A stretch of DNA of 6,335 bases from an uncultured Eggerthellaceae bacterium (GTDB taxonomy: Bacteria; Actinomycetota; Coriobacteriia; Coriobacteriales; Eggerthellaceae): assembly GCA_910577495.1 (NCBI GenBank), contig CAJTML010000118.1, positions 1 to 6,335 on the forward strand. Direction: 5' to 3'. The position numbers and the translations under genes are program-made. The notes under the pieces are model-generated. The model was given only the letters and a program-made list of their open reading frames with translations. It did not search any database and was not told the DNA's origin. Positions 1 to 6,128 of this stretch are shown one piece after another; position 1 is the stretch's first letter, and each line of letters opens with the position of its first letter.

Positions 1-265
1 GCGTGCGCACGTATTGGCCGTTTTGCCAGGTAGAGCCGATATGTCCTTGGATGATCCAGTCCTTGCGTATGCCAGCCAGTCCGCGACCGAGCGCATCGCG
101 AATGGCGGGGTCGCTCATCCAGCAATCGACGATATTGACACCATGGTTGGAGGCGTAGGTCATCATGTCGCGGATGGCTTCGTCAGACATTTTGCCGATC
201 CATTCGGCGCCAAAGCCGATTTCGCTGACGGAGAGTCCCGTTTTGCCAAGCGTGCGATATTCCAT
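1..265 (-). CDS. Aldo/keto reductase, N-terminal 88 residues (cut by window edge)
   Basis: The reverse strand from the ATG at 265 reads MEYRTLGKTGLSVSEIGFGA, the classic opening of an aldo/keto reductase TIM barrel (first strand and hairpin), and stays open to the window edge. Family members are NAD(P)H-linked cytosolic oxidoreductases; the substrate cannot be told. The second strand reads NIVDCWMSDPAIRDALGRGL, which fits the usual 'DTA..YG.sE..lG.al' block and keeps the Asp (residue 47). The position of the catalytic Tyr, five residues later, is Asp52, and the usual Lys in the third strand is replaced in IIQGHIG (residues 71-77, probably His75). I recall this variant from reductases with a C-terminal 4Fe-4S domain in anaerobes; that domain would lie outside the window. 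A GAAAGG ribosome binding site ends 7 nt before the ATG and supports the start. The family call is secure; the activity is open. Confidence 0.85.
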   Translation of the reverse strand, partial: MEYRTLGKTGLSVSEIGFGAEWIGKMSDEAIRDMMTYASNHGVNIVDCWMSDPAIRDALGRGLAGIRKDWIIQGHIGSTWQNGQYVRT

Positions 266-325
266 GAGTGTGCCTTTCGCGGTTAAGGTTGGCTGTGCAT
301 CTGAGGTGCAATAATTCTGGAAACT

Positions 326-331
326 ATTGTA
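326..331 (-). promoter_or_regulatory. Possible -10 element for the aldo/keto reductase gene
   Basis: The 94-bp gap between the reductase and the orphan gene contains TACAAT on the minus strand, five of six bases of the TATAAT consensus, about 60 bp before the reductase start. No good -35 hexamer is seen at 16-18 bp, so this is weak. The predicted leader includes a small imperfect hairpin (296-301 with 305-310). I see no clear intrinsic terminator for the upstream orphan gene in this gap, so read-through into the reductase is possible. Confidence 0.22.
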
Positions 332-359
332 GCCAATTTGAGGTTGCTTGGGCGAGTGA

Positions 360-1373
360 TTAAAGTGGCATTTCGTTTCCAACGGGGAGCCCAAGTTCCC
401 TGCGGAGTTGGCGTTTGCGCGCCGTGAAGTTTTTGGGTTTATAGGGATTTACGTGAAGTTTGTTTGCCATGCTTGCACAGATTGCATCAAAGGCTTGCTG
501 GTGGGCGAGTTCGTCGTTGGTAACGCATATGGTGCTGATTCCCATTGATTTGAGGGCGTTGGTGCGGCGAGAATCTTTAAGGCGTGAGAGTTCGCCTTCG
601 TGAAATGTTTTGCTTTGGTATTCGACGTCAAGATTGAATTCAGGCCAGAAAAGGTCGCAGCGGAGGTGGTGCTTCCCGCAAGCGGCAAAAGCAACGGGGG
701 TTGTTTCAAGTTCGTAATTCATTTCAGGGGTGCCTAATCCTTCGCCACCTAATCGTTTGGGAAGAGCAAGCGCAAGCATAAGTTGTGTTTCTGCAGGTGA
801 AGCAGAGTAGTTAGCAATGAAGGGGAGTGCGCGTCGCACCTGCTGGGTTCCGCGCAGGTATGAGTTTCGATCGATAAACTTTCTGAGCGAGCGTGTGTCT
901 GCAAGCGGTTTTGTATTGTATACGGTTGCGTGTCCGGGCAATGTGCGATAGGTGCCGCAGAGCTCGCAGCCAAGTTTGATGGTTTCTATGAGGGTTGCGT
1001 TTGCGGCGATTTCGACAAATGTGAGCGGGACAGCGGTGCAGGCGATTTCTGCGGTGAGGCGTGAAAAATGGCGGGGCTGAGGCTTGTGGGAAAAGAGGTG
1101 ACTAGAAAGCTGTTTGGTGTGATAGCTTCCGTGCTTTTCGCCAACAAGACAATGCATATGTTGAAATAGTTTCATTGAATCATCGGGGGTGCACAGAGAA
1201 TCTGTAACGTTCGAAATAAGCTGAGTCGTCAACTCTTCACGATTGCCAAGCTTTGGTTGTGTTGGTGGCAGTTGTATGCTGCCGCTCACCTGCTGTGGTG
1301 TTTTGTGGGCAATACTGTAAAGGCGATGAATTGTGAGAGCAGTCTGGTGACTTGCGACGAAAGTTGGTTTCAT
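360..1373 (-). CDS. AbiEi-like / DUF559-type nuclease-fold protein of Coriobacteriia, function unknown
   Basis: A complete 337-residue protein. Near the N-terminus SHQTALTIHRL (residues 8-18) resembles the 'SH.sAa.LhGL' signature of AbiEi-type antitoxin proteins. The middle contains a Cys-rich ELCGTY block (137-142) that I recall from many Coriobacteriia paralogues. The C-terminus looks like a DUF559/Vsr-type PD-(D/E)xK fold: SPAET (Glu195), RCDLFWP (Asp240), LDVEYQSKTFH (Glu251, Gln253, His258), then KDSRR (266-270) and a final ICVTNDEL strand. The tail (310-326) is strongly basic, which suits nucleic-acid contact. There is no signal peptide or membrane segment. The start is fixed by TAAGGAG five bases before the ATG. 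Base composition is visibly more AT-rich than in mfd, hinting at an accessory gene. No AbiEii-type nucleotidyltransferase partner lies beside it. Nuclease activity is inferred from fold motifs only; a DNA-binding antitoxin-like role or a Vsr-like nick-forming role are both possible. Confidence 0.8.
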   Translation of the reverse strand: MKPTFVASHQTALTIHRLYSIAHKTPQQVSGSIQLPPTQPKLGNREELTTQLISNVTDSLCTPDDSMKLFQHMHCLVGEKHGSYHTKQLSSHLFSHKPQPRHFSRLTAEIACTAVPLTFVEIAANATLIETIKLGCELCGTYRTLPGHATVYNTKPLADTRSLRKFIDRNSYLRGTQQVRRALPFIANYSASPAETQLMLALALPKRLGGEGLGTPEMNYELETTPVAFAACGKHHLRCDLFWPEFNLDVEYQSKTFHEGELSRLKDSRRTNALKSMGISTICVTNDELAHQQAFDAICASMANKLHVNPYKPKNFTARKRQLRRELGLPVGNEMPL

Positions 1374-1378
1374 AGGGA

Positions 1379-1385
1379 CTCCTTA
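1379..1385 (-). promoter_or_regulatory. Ribosome binding site of the orphan nuclease-fold gene
   Basis: TAAGGAG on the minus strand, five bases before the ATG at 1373. It is a near-perfect Shine-Dalgarno match and decides the start codon, since the same frame reads no further upstream as a sensible protein. Confidence 0.8.
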
Positions 1386-1459
1386 AGGGGGTATAGGAAT
1401 AGGAAAAAGAACCTATGAGCGCTGAGACTTATCTGGATTTGCTTGAATGGTGTAGCGAA

Positions 1460-1490
1460 AAATGCTGAAGTGCAGTCAAATGCTAAAGTG
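1460..1490. repeat. Direct repeat AAATGCTRAAGTG, two copies, 18-bp period
   Basis: AAATGCTGAAGTG (1460-1472) and AAATGCTAAAGTG (1478-1490) match at 12 of 13 positions. On the minus strand the upstream copy overlaps the candidate -10 of the orphan gene and the other covers the expected transcription start. This suits tandem regulator binding sites, though the spacing is not an exact multiple of a helical turn (18 bp). Confidence 0.6.
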
Positions 1491-1508
1491 TTACTAACTT
1501 TATCACAA
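1480..1508 (-). promoter_or_regulatory. Candidate promoter with a 19-bp dyad filling its spacer
   Basis: On the minus strand TTGTGA (1508-1503) is followed after 17 bp by TAGCAT (1485-1480); each matches four of six consensus bases. Transcription would start near 1473, about 100 bp before the orphan gene. The spacer is almost entirely occupied by TAAAGTGTTACTAACTTTA (plus strand, 1484-1502), which has perfect 6-bp inverted arms around 7 bp. That placement is what a repressor operator would show. A second possible -35, TTGACT (1479-1474), lies nearby but has only a poor -10 at 19 bp. The promoter is a sequence guess; the dyad is directly visible. Confidence 0.35.
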
Positions 1509-1587
1509 AAGCAAAAACGCAATCTCCTCGTTTTTCGATAATAAATCGGCGAATTCTGAAGATTTGAGGGGTAGCTGAGGCGTTGGG

Positions 1588-1614
1588 GGCTTATGGTTGA
1601 GAGGCTTATGGTTG
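1588..1614. repeat. Perfect 12-bp direct repeat GGCTTATGGTTG, 15-bp period
   Basis: GGCTTATGGTTG occurs at 1588-1599 and again at 1603-1614 without mismatch, separated by three bases. It lies about 100 bp upstream of the candidate promoter of the orphan gene. It could be a short tandem duplication or a pair of protein-binding sites; nothing in it suggests coding. Confidence 0.6.
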
Positions 1615-1703
1615 CTGCTTTGATTTGATTCGCGTCTGAACAGGCATAATGCGATTCCGATGTACCGCGACCGCAGCCAGAGCGATCGCCTGTATTTGCA
1701 GAT

Positions 1704-1837
1704 CTTCGGAATTCTCTAAATTTCCAACGAAATTGGTCGATATTGCGTTTTCGTGTGGTGTTCCGAAGCGTTTCACGGCAGCGGCGCTGCGGCGGCGGCG
1801 CGGGGGTCGCAGCGCGCAGCAAGCACCAGCTTCGGAA
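1704..1837. repeat. Three alternating copies of TTCCGAAG with possible alternative hairpins
   Basis: The motif lies on the minus strand at 1704-1711, the plus strand at 1761-1768 and the minus strand at 1830-1837. The second and third copies extend to a perfect 9-bp inverted pair (1761-1769 with 1829-1837) enclosing a further perfect 8-bp pair, GCGCTGCG (1784-1791) with CGCAGCGC (1808-1815), in a GC-rich loop. The middle copy could pair with either neighbour, so two exclusive structures are possible. The outer stem begins 11 bases after the nth stop codon, so an nth transcript would contain it. No T-run follows on the minus strand, so it is not a standard intrinsic terminator, though it may still protect or end the nth mRNA. 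Confidence 0.55.
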
Positions 1838-1847
1838 GAGCGCTCGC

Positions 1848-2507
1848 TTAGTACTTGCCGCGGTTGGGGCAGAGATCCCCAATAAAGCAGTCAGCGCATT
1901 TCGGGTTGCGCGCGCTGCAGAACTCGCGGCCGAAGTGCACCCACTGGTGGTTGATATAGAGCCAGTCAGATTGCGGATAGAGCTTGAGCAGCTTTGCCTC
2001 GGTTTTGGCGGGGGTGTCGTCGTTGCGCGTGGCGAAACCAAGGCGATGCGCAATGCGAAACACATGCGTATCTACTGCGATGCCCTGTGGATCGCGAAAC
2101 GCCTCGCACATCACACAATTGGCGGTTTTGCGACCTACACCAGGGAGTTTCTGAAGTGCATCAACATCGGCAGGAATCTCGCCGCCAAATTCGGCGCACA
2201 CGGTTTGCGCAAGCGCCACAAGGTTTTTAGCTTTTGCGCGGTAAAACCCAAGCGGATGGATGATCTCTTCAACTTCAGCCAGCGTGGCGCTTGCCAGGGC
2301 AGCAGGATTGGGAAAGCGTTCAAAGAGGGCGGGTGTCACTTTATTGACGGCGGCGTCGGTGCATTGCGCCGACAAAACTACGGCAACTGTCAGCGTAAAT
2401 GGCGACGTGTAGTCAAGTGAGCACGCGCCTTCGCCATAGTAAGCAAACATGCGCTGCTCAATTTCAGCTGCTCGTGCGCGTTTGTCGGTTAAGTTCTCGC
2501 GGGGCAT
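1848..2507 (-). CDS. nth: Endonuclease III (DNA glycosylase / AP lyase)
   Basis: This 219-residue protein matches the usual length of about 210-220. It removes oxidised pyrimidines from DNA and cleaves the abasic site by beta-elimination, starting base excision repair. All diagnostic parts are visible. The helix-hairpin-helix reads LPGVGRKTAN (121-130), with Lys127 as the Schiff-base lysine. IAVDTHVFRI (143-152) carries the catalytic Asp146. VLSAQCTD (44-51) is the family's N-terminal signature. The 4Fe-4S cluster ligands are Cys197, Cys204, Cys207 and Cys213, in the canonical C-x6-C-x2-C-x5-C spacing. The start at 2507 follows AGGAGG by four bases and gives a normal N-terminus; the long open frame further upstream runs antisense through mfd and is not coding. 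It is divergent from mfd across 114 bp. Confidence 0.97.
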   Translation of the reverse strand: MPRENLTDKRARAAEIEQRMFAYYGEGACSLDYTSPFTLTVAVVLSAQCTDAAVNKVTPALFERFPNPAALASATLAEVEEIIHPLGFYRAKAKNLVALAQTVCAEFGGEIPADVDALQKLPGVGRKTANCVMCEAFRDPQGIAVDTHVFRIAHRLGFATRNDDTPAKTEAKLLKLYPQSDWLYINHQWVHFGREFCSARNPKCADCFIGDLCPNRGKY

Positions 2508-2511
2508 TGAT

Positions 2512-2517
2512 CCTCCT
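2512..2517 (-). promoter_or_regulatory. Ribosome binding site of nth
   Basis: A perfect AGGAGG on the minus strand, four bases before the ATG at 2507. It rules out the much longer in-frame extension upstream as the real start. Confidence 0.85.
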
Positions 2518-2534
2518 GGTTTCGTGATGCACCT

Positions 2535-2562
2535 ATGATAATGCATACAGGCGTTCAAACAA
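2535..2562 (-). promoter_or_regulatory. Candidate nth promoter in the nth-mfd divergent region
   Basis: On the minus strand TTGTTT (2562-2557) is followed after 16 bp by TATCAT (2540-2535), the latter five of six bases of TATAAT. Transcription would start near 2528, giving a leader of about 20 bases that holds the AGGAGG site. The opposite strand of the same block reads TATGATAAT (2534-2542), which could serve as a -10 towards mfd, but no matching -35 is visible for it. A different weak mfd option is TTCAAA (2554-2559) with TAAACT (2579-2584), at a long 19-bp spacing. Confidence 0.35.
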
Positions 2563-2609
2563 GCCGCGTGCGAAGTGGTAAACTTGCTGATCGCGCATGG
2601 TTTAGAACA

Positions 2610-2615
2610 GAAAGG
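2610..2615 (+). promoter_or_regulatory. Ribosome binding site deciding the mfd start
   Basis: GAAAGG lies six bases before the ATG at 2622. The earlier in-frame ATGs at 2535 and 2541 have no such site and overlap the candidate nth promoter, so 2622 is preferred. Confidence 0.6.
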
Positions 2616-2621
2616 CCGCAC

Positions 2622-5600
2622 ATGCTCATTGATTCGCTGACATTTGTGCTTGAAAAATCTGAGTGTCTTCAAACATTTTGGGACAAGCTGGATGCGGGTG
2701 CTGATGGCACGCTGGGTGTGGCTTCCAGTGCGCGTCCCTTTTTGGTTGCAGCGCGCTTTGCGCATAAGCCGCAGACCACGCTGGTGGTGTTGGCGGGCGA
2801 AGAAAGCGCGGTGGCGTTTGCGCGCAGTGTAGCGGCTTACCTGGGCGAAGAGCGCGTGCTGCGCTTTCCGGAGCGCACCGATTATCCCTTTGCGCCCAAG
2901 GCGGCAAACCCGTCGGTGGTTGCGCGTCGCATGGAGGCTGCGCATGCCCTGGCAAGCGGTCGCGAAGTAGTTGTGGTGGCCAGTGCGCGAGCGCTCGTGC
3001 GCAAGCTTGCTCCAGCGGGCGCGCGCGTGTGCGCTCCACTGGTGTTTGTGGCGGGCGAAGAGCTGGAAGACGCGGCCCAGAAAAACAACGAAGGTGCGCA
3101 AGCATATGAGTATCCGACCTCGTTTGAGGAGGTTGCGCGCTCACTTGAGGCGCGCGGGTACCAAAACACCGGTGAGCTTGAAGGACCGGGCACGTTTGCC
3201 ACGCGCGGTGGCACCATTGATGTGTTTCCGGGCAATACCGTGTATCCGGTGCGCCTGGATTTCTTTGGCGATGAGCTTGAAGAAATTCGCCGTATTGTTC
3301 CTTCAACTGGGCAAACGATCTCCAATTTGGACGAAATTGAAATCTATCCCGTCATCGAATATGCCGCCACGCCGCAAACGTTGGCACGCGGTCGCAAGCA
3401 GCTAGAGGCTCGCGCGCGCACTAACCAGTCGCTGCGTGATGGGCTGGAAAAGCTTGATGGGGGACTGCGCTTTGATGGCTCGGATATGCTGTTGCCGCTG
3501 CTCTATGAGCAGACCGTAACGCTGGGTGCATATCTGGCGGATGGAGCGCTGGTGAGTATGATTGAGCCGCGCTCGCTCTTTGACGATATGTCGCATGAGT
3601 TTGATGAGGTGGCGTCTCGGGCGAAGGGTTCAGGCATAGGCACCGAAGGCTTGTTTGCTGAGGCCACACAGGTGAGTTTTGGCGAAGGTCAGCGCGCAAC
3701 GTATGTCTCAATTATGCAGGTGGGAAGCGCAGTTGACGATGATCTGCCCGTGAAACGCGTGGATGTGGCGGGACATCCCGACAAGCTCTTTGGCCGTCTA
3801 CGCTCGCTGTGTGAAGCGGATTACACGGTTGTCTTTAGCGCCAGCCATTTTCGCGCGCGCCAAGATATGAAGCTGGCTTTCGTGGACGAAGGGCTGCCCA
3901 TTCATGAGGTGCTTGACGTCGTTGAGGCCACAACGCCCCAAACGCCCGGTGCTGAAAAGCGCCGCCTTCGTCGCGGGGTGGTTAACGTGGTGGATGTTGA
4001 TGTGCCGCTGGGTATGATTATCCCGAAGGCAAAGCTGGCAATCATCAGCATGAATGACACGCAAGGAGCATCCAGCGCGCGCCAAAACAGAAGCATCGAC
4101 ATCACTGAGATCACCTTCCCATTCAAGCCGGGCGACTATGTCGTGCATGCCATGCATGGTGTGGCGCACTTCAAAGAGCTCGTGCGCCAAGAGGTCGACG
4201 GTACGGCGCGTGACTACCTGCTTTTGGAATATGCCGAAGGCGACAAGCTCTATGTGCCCGTTGAGCAGCTGGACCGCGTGACGCGCTATGTAGGACCGGA
4301 GGGCGCCAGCCCGCGTCTGACGCGCCTCAATACTGCTGACTGGTCGCGAGCGCTGCGTAAGGCGCGCGCCGCCACCAAAAAGCTTGCGTTTGACCTGGTG
4401 GACGTGTATGCGCGTCGCGCTACCGTGCAGGGGTATCGCTTCGGACCGGATACCGCTGAACAGCGCGAGATGGAAGAGTCCTTTCCGTACATGGAAACGC
4501 CTGATCAGTTGGCCGCCATTGCGGACGTGAAGGCCGACATGCAGTCCGCGAAACCCATGGACCGCCTAATTTGTGGCGACGTTGGATTTGGCAAAACCGA
4601 GGTGGCGCTTCGTGCGGCATTTAAGGCGGTGCAGGATCACAAGCAGGTCATGGTGCTGTGTCCGACTACCATCTTGGCGCAGCAGCACTACACCTCATTC
4701 AAAGATCGCTTTGACCCGTTCGGCGTGCGTGTGGAGGTGCTTTCGCGTTTTCGTAGTGCACAACAGCAAGCAGAGGCGCTCCGCGGTTTTCAAGAGGGCG
4801 AAGTGGACGTGCTTGTTGGCACCCACCGTCTGCTGAGCCGCGATGTGAACCCGCACGATCTGGGGCTTGTCATCATCGACGAAGAGCAGCGCTTCGGCGT
4901 TGGCCATAAAGAGCAGCTCAAGCACTTGCGCGAATCAATTGACGTGCTGACGCTTTCGGCAACGCCCATTCCGCGCACGATGCAGATGAGCCTTTCGGGT
5001 GTTCGCGATATGAGCCTCATTCTCACACCGCCCGATGAGCGTCGCCCCGTTGAGGTGCATGTGGGCGAATGGGATCCCAACCTGGTCAGCGCTGCTATCA
5101 GGCGCGAACTGGCGCGTGGGGGACAGGTCTATTATGTGTCGAACCGCGTGCGTTCCATTGATGATGCGGTGTCGCGCGTGGTGGCTGCGGCCGAAGAAGC
5201 GCGCGTGGGTGTGGCGCATGGTCAGATGTCCAAAGAAGAGCTTGAGCGCGTGATGGAAGAGTTTGCGGCGGGCAACCTGGATGTACTGGTGGCAACGACC
5301 ATTATTGAGAGCGGCATTGATAACCCGCACACCAACACGCTCATTATCGAAGACTCGCAGCGCCTAGGCCTAGCACAGCTCTACCAGCTCAAAGGCCGTG
5401 TGGGGCGCTCGTCAACGCAGGCGTATGCCTTCTTTATGTTCCCCGACAACGTCCCACTCACCGAAGAAGCACAGGCGCGTCTGACGGCGCTTTCAGAGTT
5501 CCAAGACCTGGGAAGTGGCATGCGTATTGCCATGCGTGACCTGGAGATTCGTGGCGCGGGAAGCATGCTGGGGGCTGAGCAATCGGGCAATATTTCTGCC

Positions 5601-6128
5601 GTTGGTTTTGATCTGTTTGCCCAGATGCTTGCACAAGCGGTAAATGCCACGCGTGAAGGGGATCTCAAAGCCATGGATTCGCTGCCGCCCGCTCTTTCCG
5701 ACATCACCGTCAACGTGCCAGGTCATACGTATCTGCCCGAAGATTATGTGCCTGACGCCGACGAGCGTGTCATGTGGTATCGACGTATTGCTTCGGCTGA
5801 GACGCTTGCTGCAGTTGAGGACGTGTTCAACGACCTGGTGGCCAAGCGACCCGACATGCCGCAGGCCACTATCAACCTCTTTGAGAAGGCGCGCATTAAA
5901 GCCTTCGCCAACGAGCACTACATCAAGACCGTGTCGGTTACGGGCGGCAAGCTTGTGGTTGAGCCAATTGATATCCCCAAGTCAAGGCTGACCGAGATTC
6001 GTCGCGCGGGAGGGCGCTACCTGGCCGACAAGCGGAAGCTGCAACTGCCAATTCGCTATTTTAAACTGGACGAAAATGATAATCTATTGCCTCGCGTTGG
6101 AGCATTTTTGCGTGAGATGGAGGAATAA
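2622..6128 (+). CDS. mfd: Transcription-repair coupling factor (Mfd)
   Basis: A complete protein of 1168 residues from the chosen start, normal for the family (about 1150-1180). Mfd is an ATP-driven DNA translocase in the cytoplasm that pushes stalled RNA polymerase off damaged DNA and hands the lesion to UvrA. Domains run in standard order. The UvrB-like N-terminal module includes FPERTDYPF (82-90) and a TFATRGGTIDVFPG block (191-204). The RNA polymerase-interacting, CarD-like domain spans about 501-558 (GDYVVHAMHGVAHF, then KLYVPVEQL). The RecG-like helicase motor follows: Walker A GDVGFGKTE (652-660, Lys658), DEEQ box (753-756), SATPIPRT (779-786), and the second lobe with the translocation motif (about 863-930, ending QLKGRVGRS). 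The C-terminal regulatory domain covers about 1030-1130. No key residue is missing. The next gene begins directly after its stop. Confidence 0.98.
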   Translation: MLIDSLTFVLEKSECLQTFWDKLDAGADGTLGVASSARPFLVAARFAHKPQTTLVVLAGEESAVAFARSVAAYLGEERVLRFPERTDYPFAPKAANPSVVARRMEAAHALASGREVVVVASARALVRKLAPAGARVCAPLVFVAGEELEDAAQKNNEGAQAYEYPTSFEEVARSLEARGYQNTGELEGPGTFATRGGTIDVFPGNTVYPVRLDFFGDELEEIRRIVPSTGQTISNLDEIEIYPVIEYAATPQTLARGRKQLEARARTNQSLRDGLEKLDGGLRFDGSDMLLPLLYEQTVTLGAYLADGALVSMIEPRSLFDDMSHEFDEVASRAKGSGIGTEGLFAEATQVSFGEGQRATYVSIMQVGSAVDDDLPVKRVDVAGHPDKLFGRLRSLCEADYTVVFSASHFRARQDMKLAFVDEGLPIHEVLDVVEATTPQTPGAEKRRLRRGVVNVVDVDVPLGMIIPKAKLAIISMNDTQGASSARQNRSIDITEITFPFKPGDYVVHAMHGVAHFKELVRQEVDGTARDYLLLEYAEGDKLYVPVEQLDRVTRYVGPEGASPRLTRLNTADWSRALRKARAATKKLAFDLVDVYARRATVQGYRFGPDTAEQREMEESFPYMETPDQLAAIADVKADMQSAKPMDRLICGDVGFGKTEVALRAAFKAVQDHKQVMVLCPTTILAQQHYTSFKDRFDPFGVRVEVLSRFRSAQQQAEALRGFQEGEVDVLVGTHRLLSRDVNPHDLGLVIIDEEQRFGVGHKEQLKHLRESIDVLTLSATPIPRTMQMSLSGVRDMSLILTPPDERRPVEVHVGEWDPNLVSAAIRRELARGGQVYYVSNRVRSIDDAVSRVVAAAEEARVGVAHGQMSKEELERVMEEFAAGNLDVLVATTIIESGIDNPHTNTLIIEDSQRLGLAQLYQLKGRVGRSSTQAYAFFMFPDNVPLTEEAQARLTALSEFQDLGSGMRIAMRDLEIRGAGSMLGAEQSGNISAVGFDLFAQMLAQAVNATREGDLKAMDSLPPALSDITVNVPGHTYLPEDYVPDADERVMWYRRIASAETLAAVEDVFNDLVAKRPDMPQATINLFEKARIKAFANEHYIKTVSVTGGKLVVEPIDIPKSRLTEIRRAGGRYLADKRKLQLPIRYFKLDENDNLLPRVGAFLREMEE
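6119..6123 (+). promoter_or_regulatory. Ribosome binding site of the transporter, inside the end of mfd
   Basis: GGAGG lies within the last codons of mfd, five bases before the GTG at 6129. It favours GTG over the ATG at 6138, which would be 14 bases away. It implies translation coupled to mfd. Confidence 0.65.

Larger units (their letters stand above)
1374..1847. other. 474-bp gene-free region with repeats and dyads
   Basis: No reading frame here looks like protein: those crossing it are low-complexity, Arg/Ser-rich shadows without a ribosome binding site. Composition is split. The part next to the orphan gene is AT-rich (21 G+C of 60 bases at 1501-1560, 35%); the part next to nth contains a very GC-rich block (about 1780-1820). 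It carries a candidate promoter with a dyad (1480-1508), two pairs of direct repeats (1460-1490 and 1588-1614), a weak 6-bp hairpin (1719-1724 with 1729-1734), an isolated GCGATCGC palindrome (1682-1689), and three copies of TTCCGAAG (1704-1837). I see no tRNA, insertion sequence or CRISPR-like array in it. Confidence 0.7.

Noticed and set aside
14..286. A plus-strand frame of 90 codons at the left edge
   Set aside because: The opposite strand gives a clear aldo/keto reductase over the same bases with a proper ribosome binding site.
296..310. Small hairpin in the aldo/keto reductase leader as a riboswitch or attenuator
   Set aside because: Only six imperfect pairs with a three-base loop, and no known riboswitch core.
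1682..1689. GCGATCGC octamer as a HIP1-type repeat
   Set aside because: I noticed only this copy, in the gene-free region; a single palindrome is not evidence for a dispersed repeat family.
1761..1837. Intrinsic terminator of nth
   Set aside because: The stem is good but the loop is long and no T-run follows on the minus strand, so it is kept only as a structured repeat.
1370..2065. A minus-strand frame of 231 codons spanning the gene-free region and the end of nth
   Set aside because: It is Ser/Arg-rich, overlaps nth in another frame, has no start signal, and shifts composition along its length as non-coding DNA does.
1743..2420. A plus-strand frame of 225 codons across the nth region
   Set aside because: It is antisense to nth, which has every catalytic and cluster residue. 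The plus frame has no recognisable motif.
2535..2621. An mfd start at 2535 or 2541 adding up to 29 residues
   Set aside because: There is no ribosome binding site there, the added residues do not look like Mfd, and the stretch overlaps the candidate nth promoter.
2508..3101. An open minus-strand frame extending nth upstream by 198 codons
   Set aside because: It runs antisense to mfd, is Arg/His-rich with no domain, and nth has a perfect AGGAGG before the ATG at 2507.
2626..3325. Long minus-strand frames within mfd (for example 2626-3306 and 2882-3325)
   Set aside because: Low-complexity shadows of a GC-rich gene. Mfd is intact in the plus-strand frame along its whole length.
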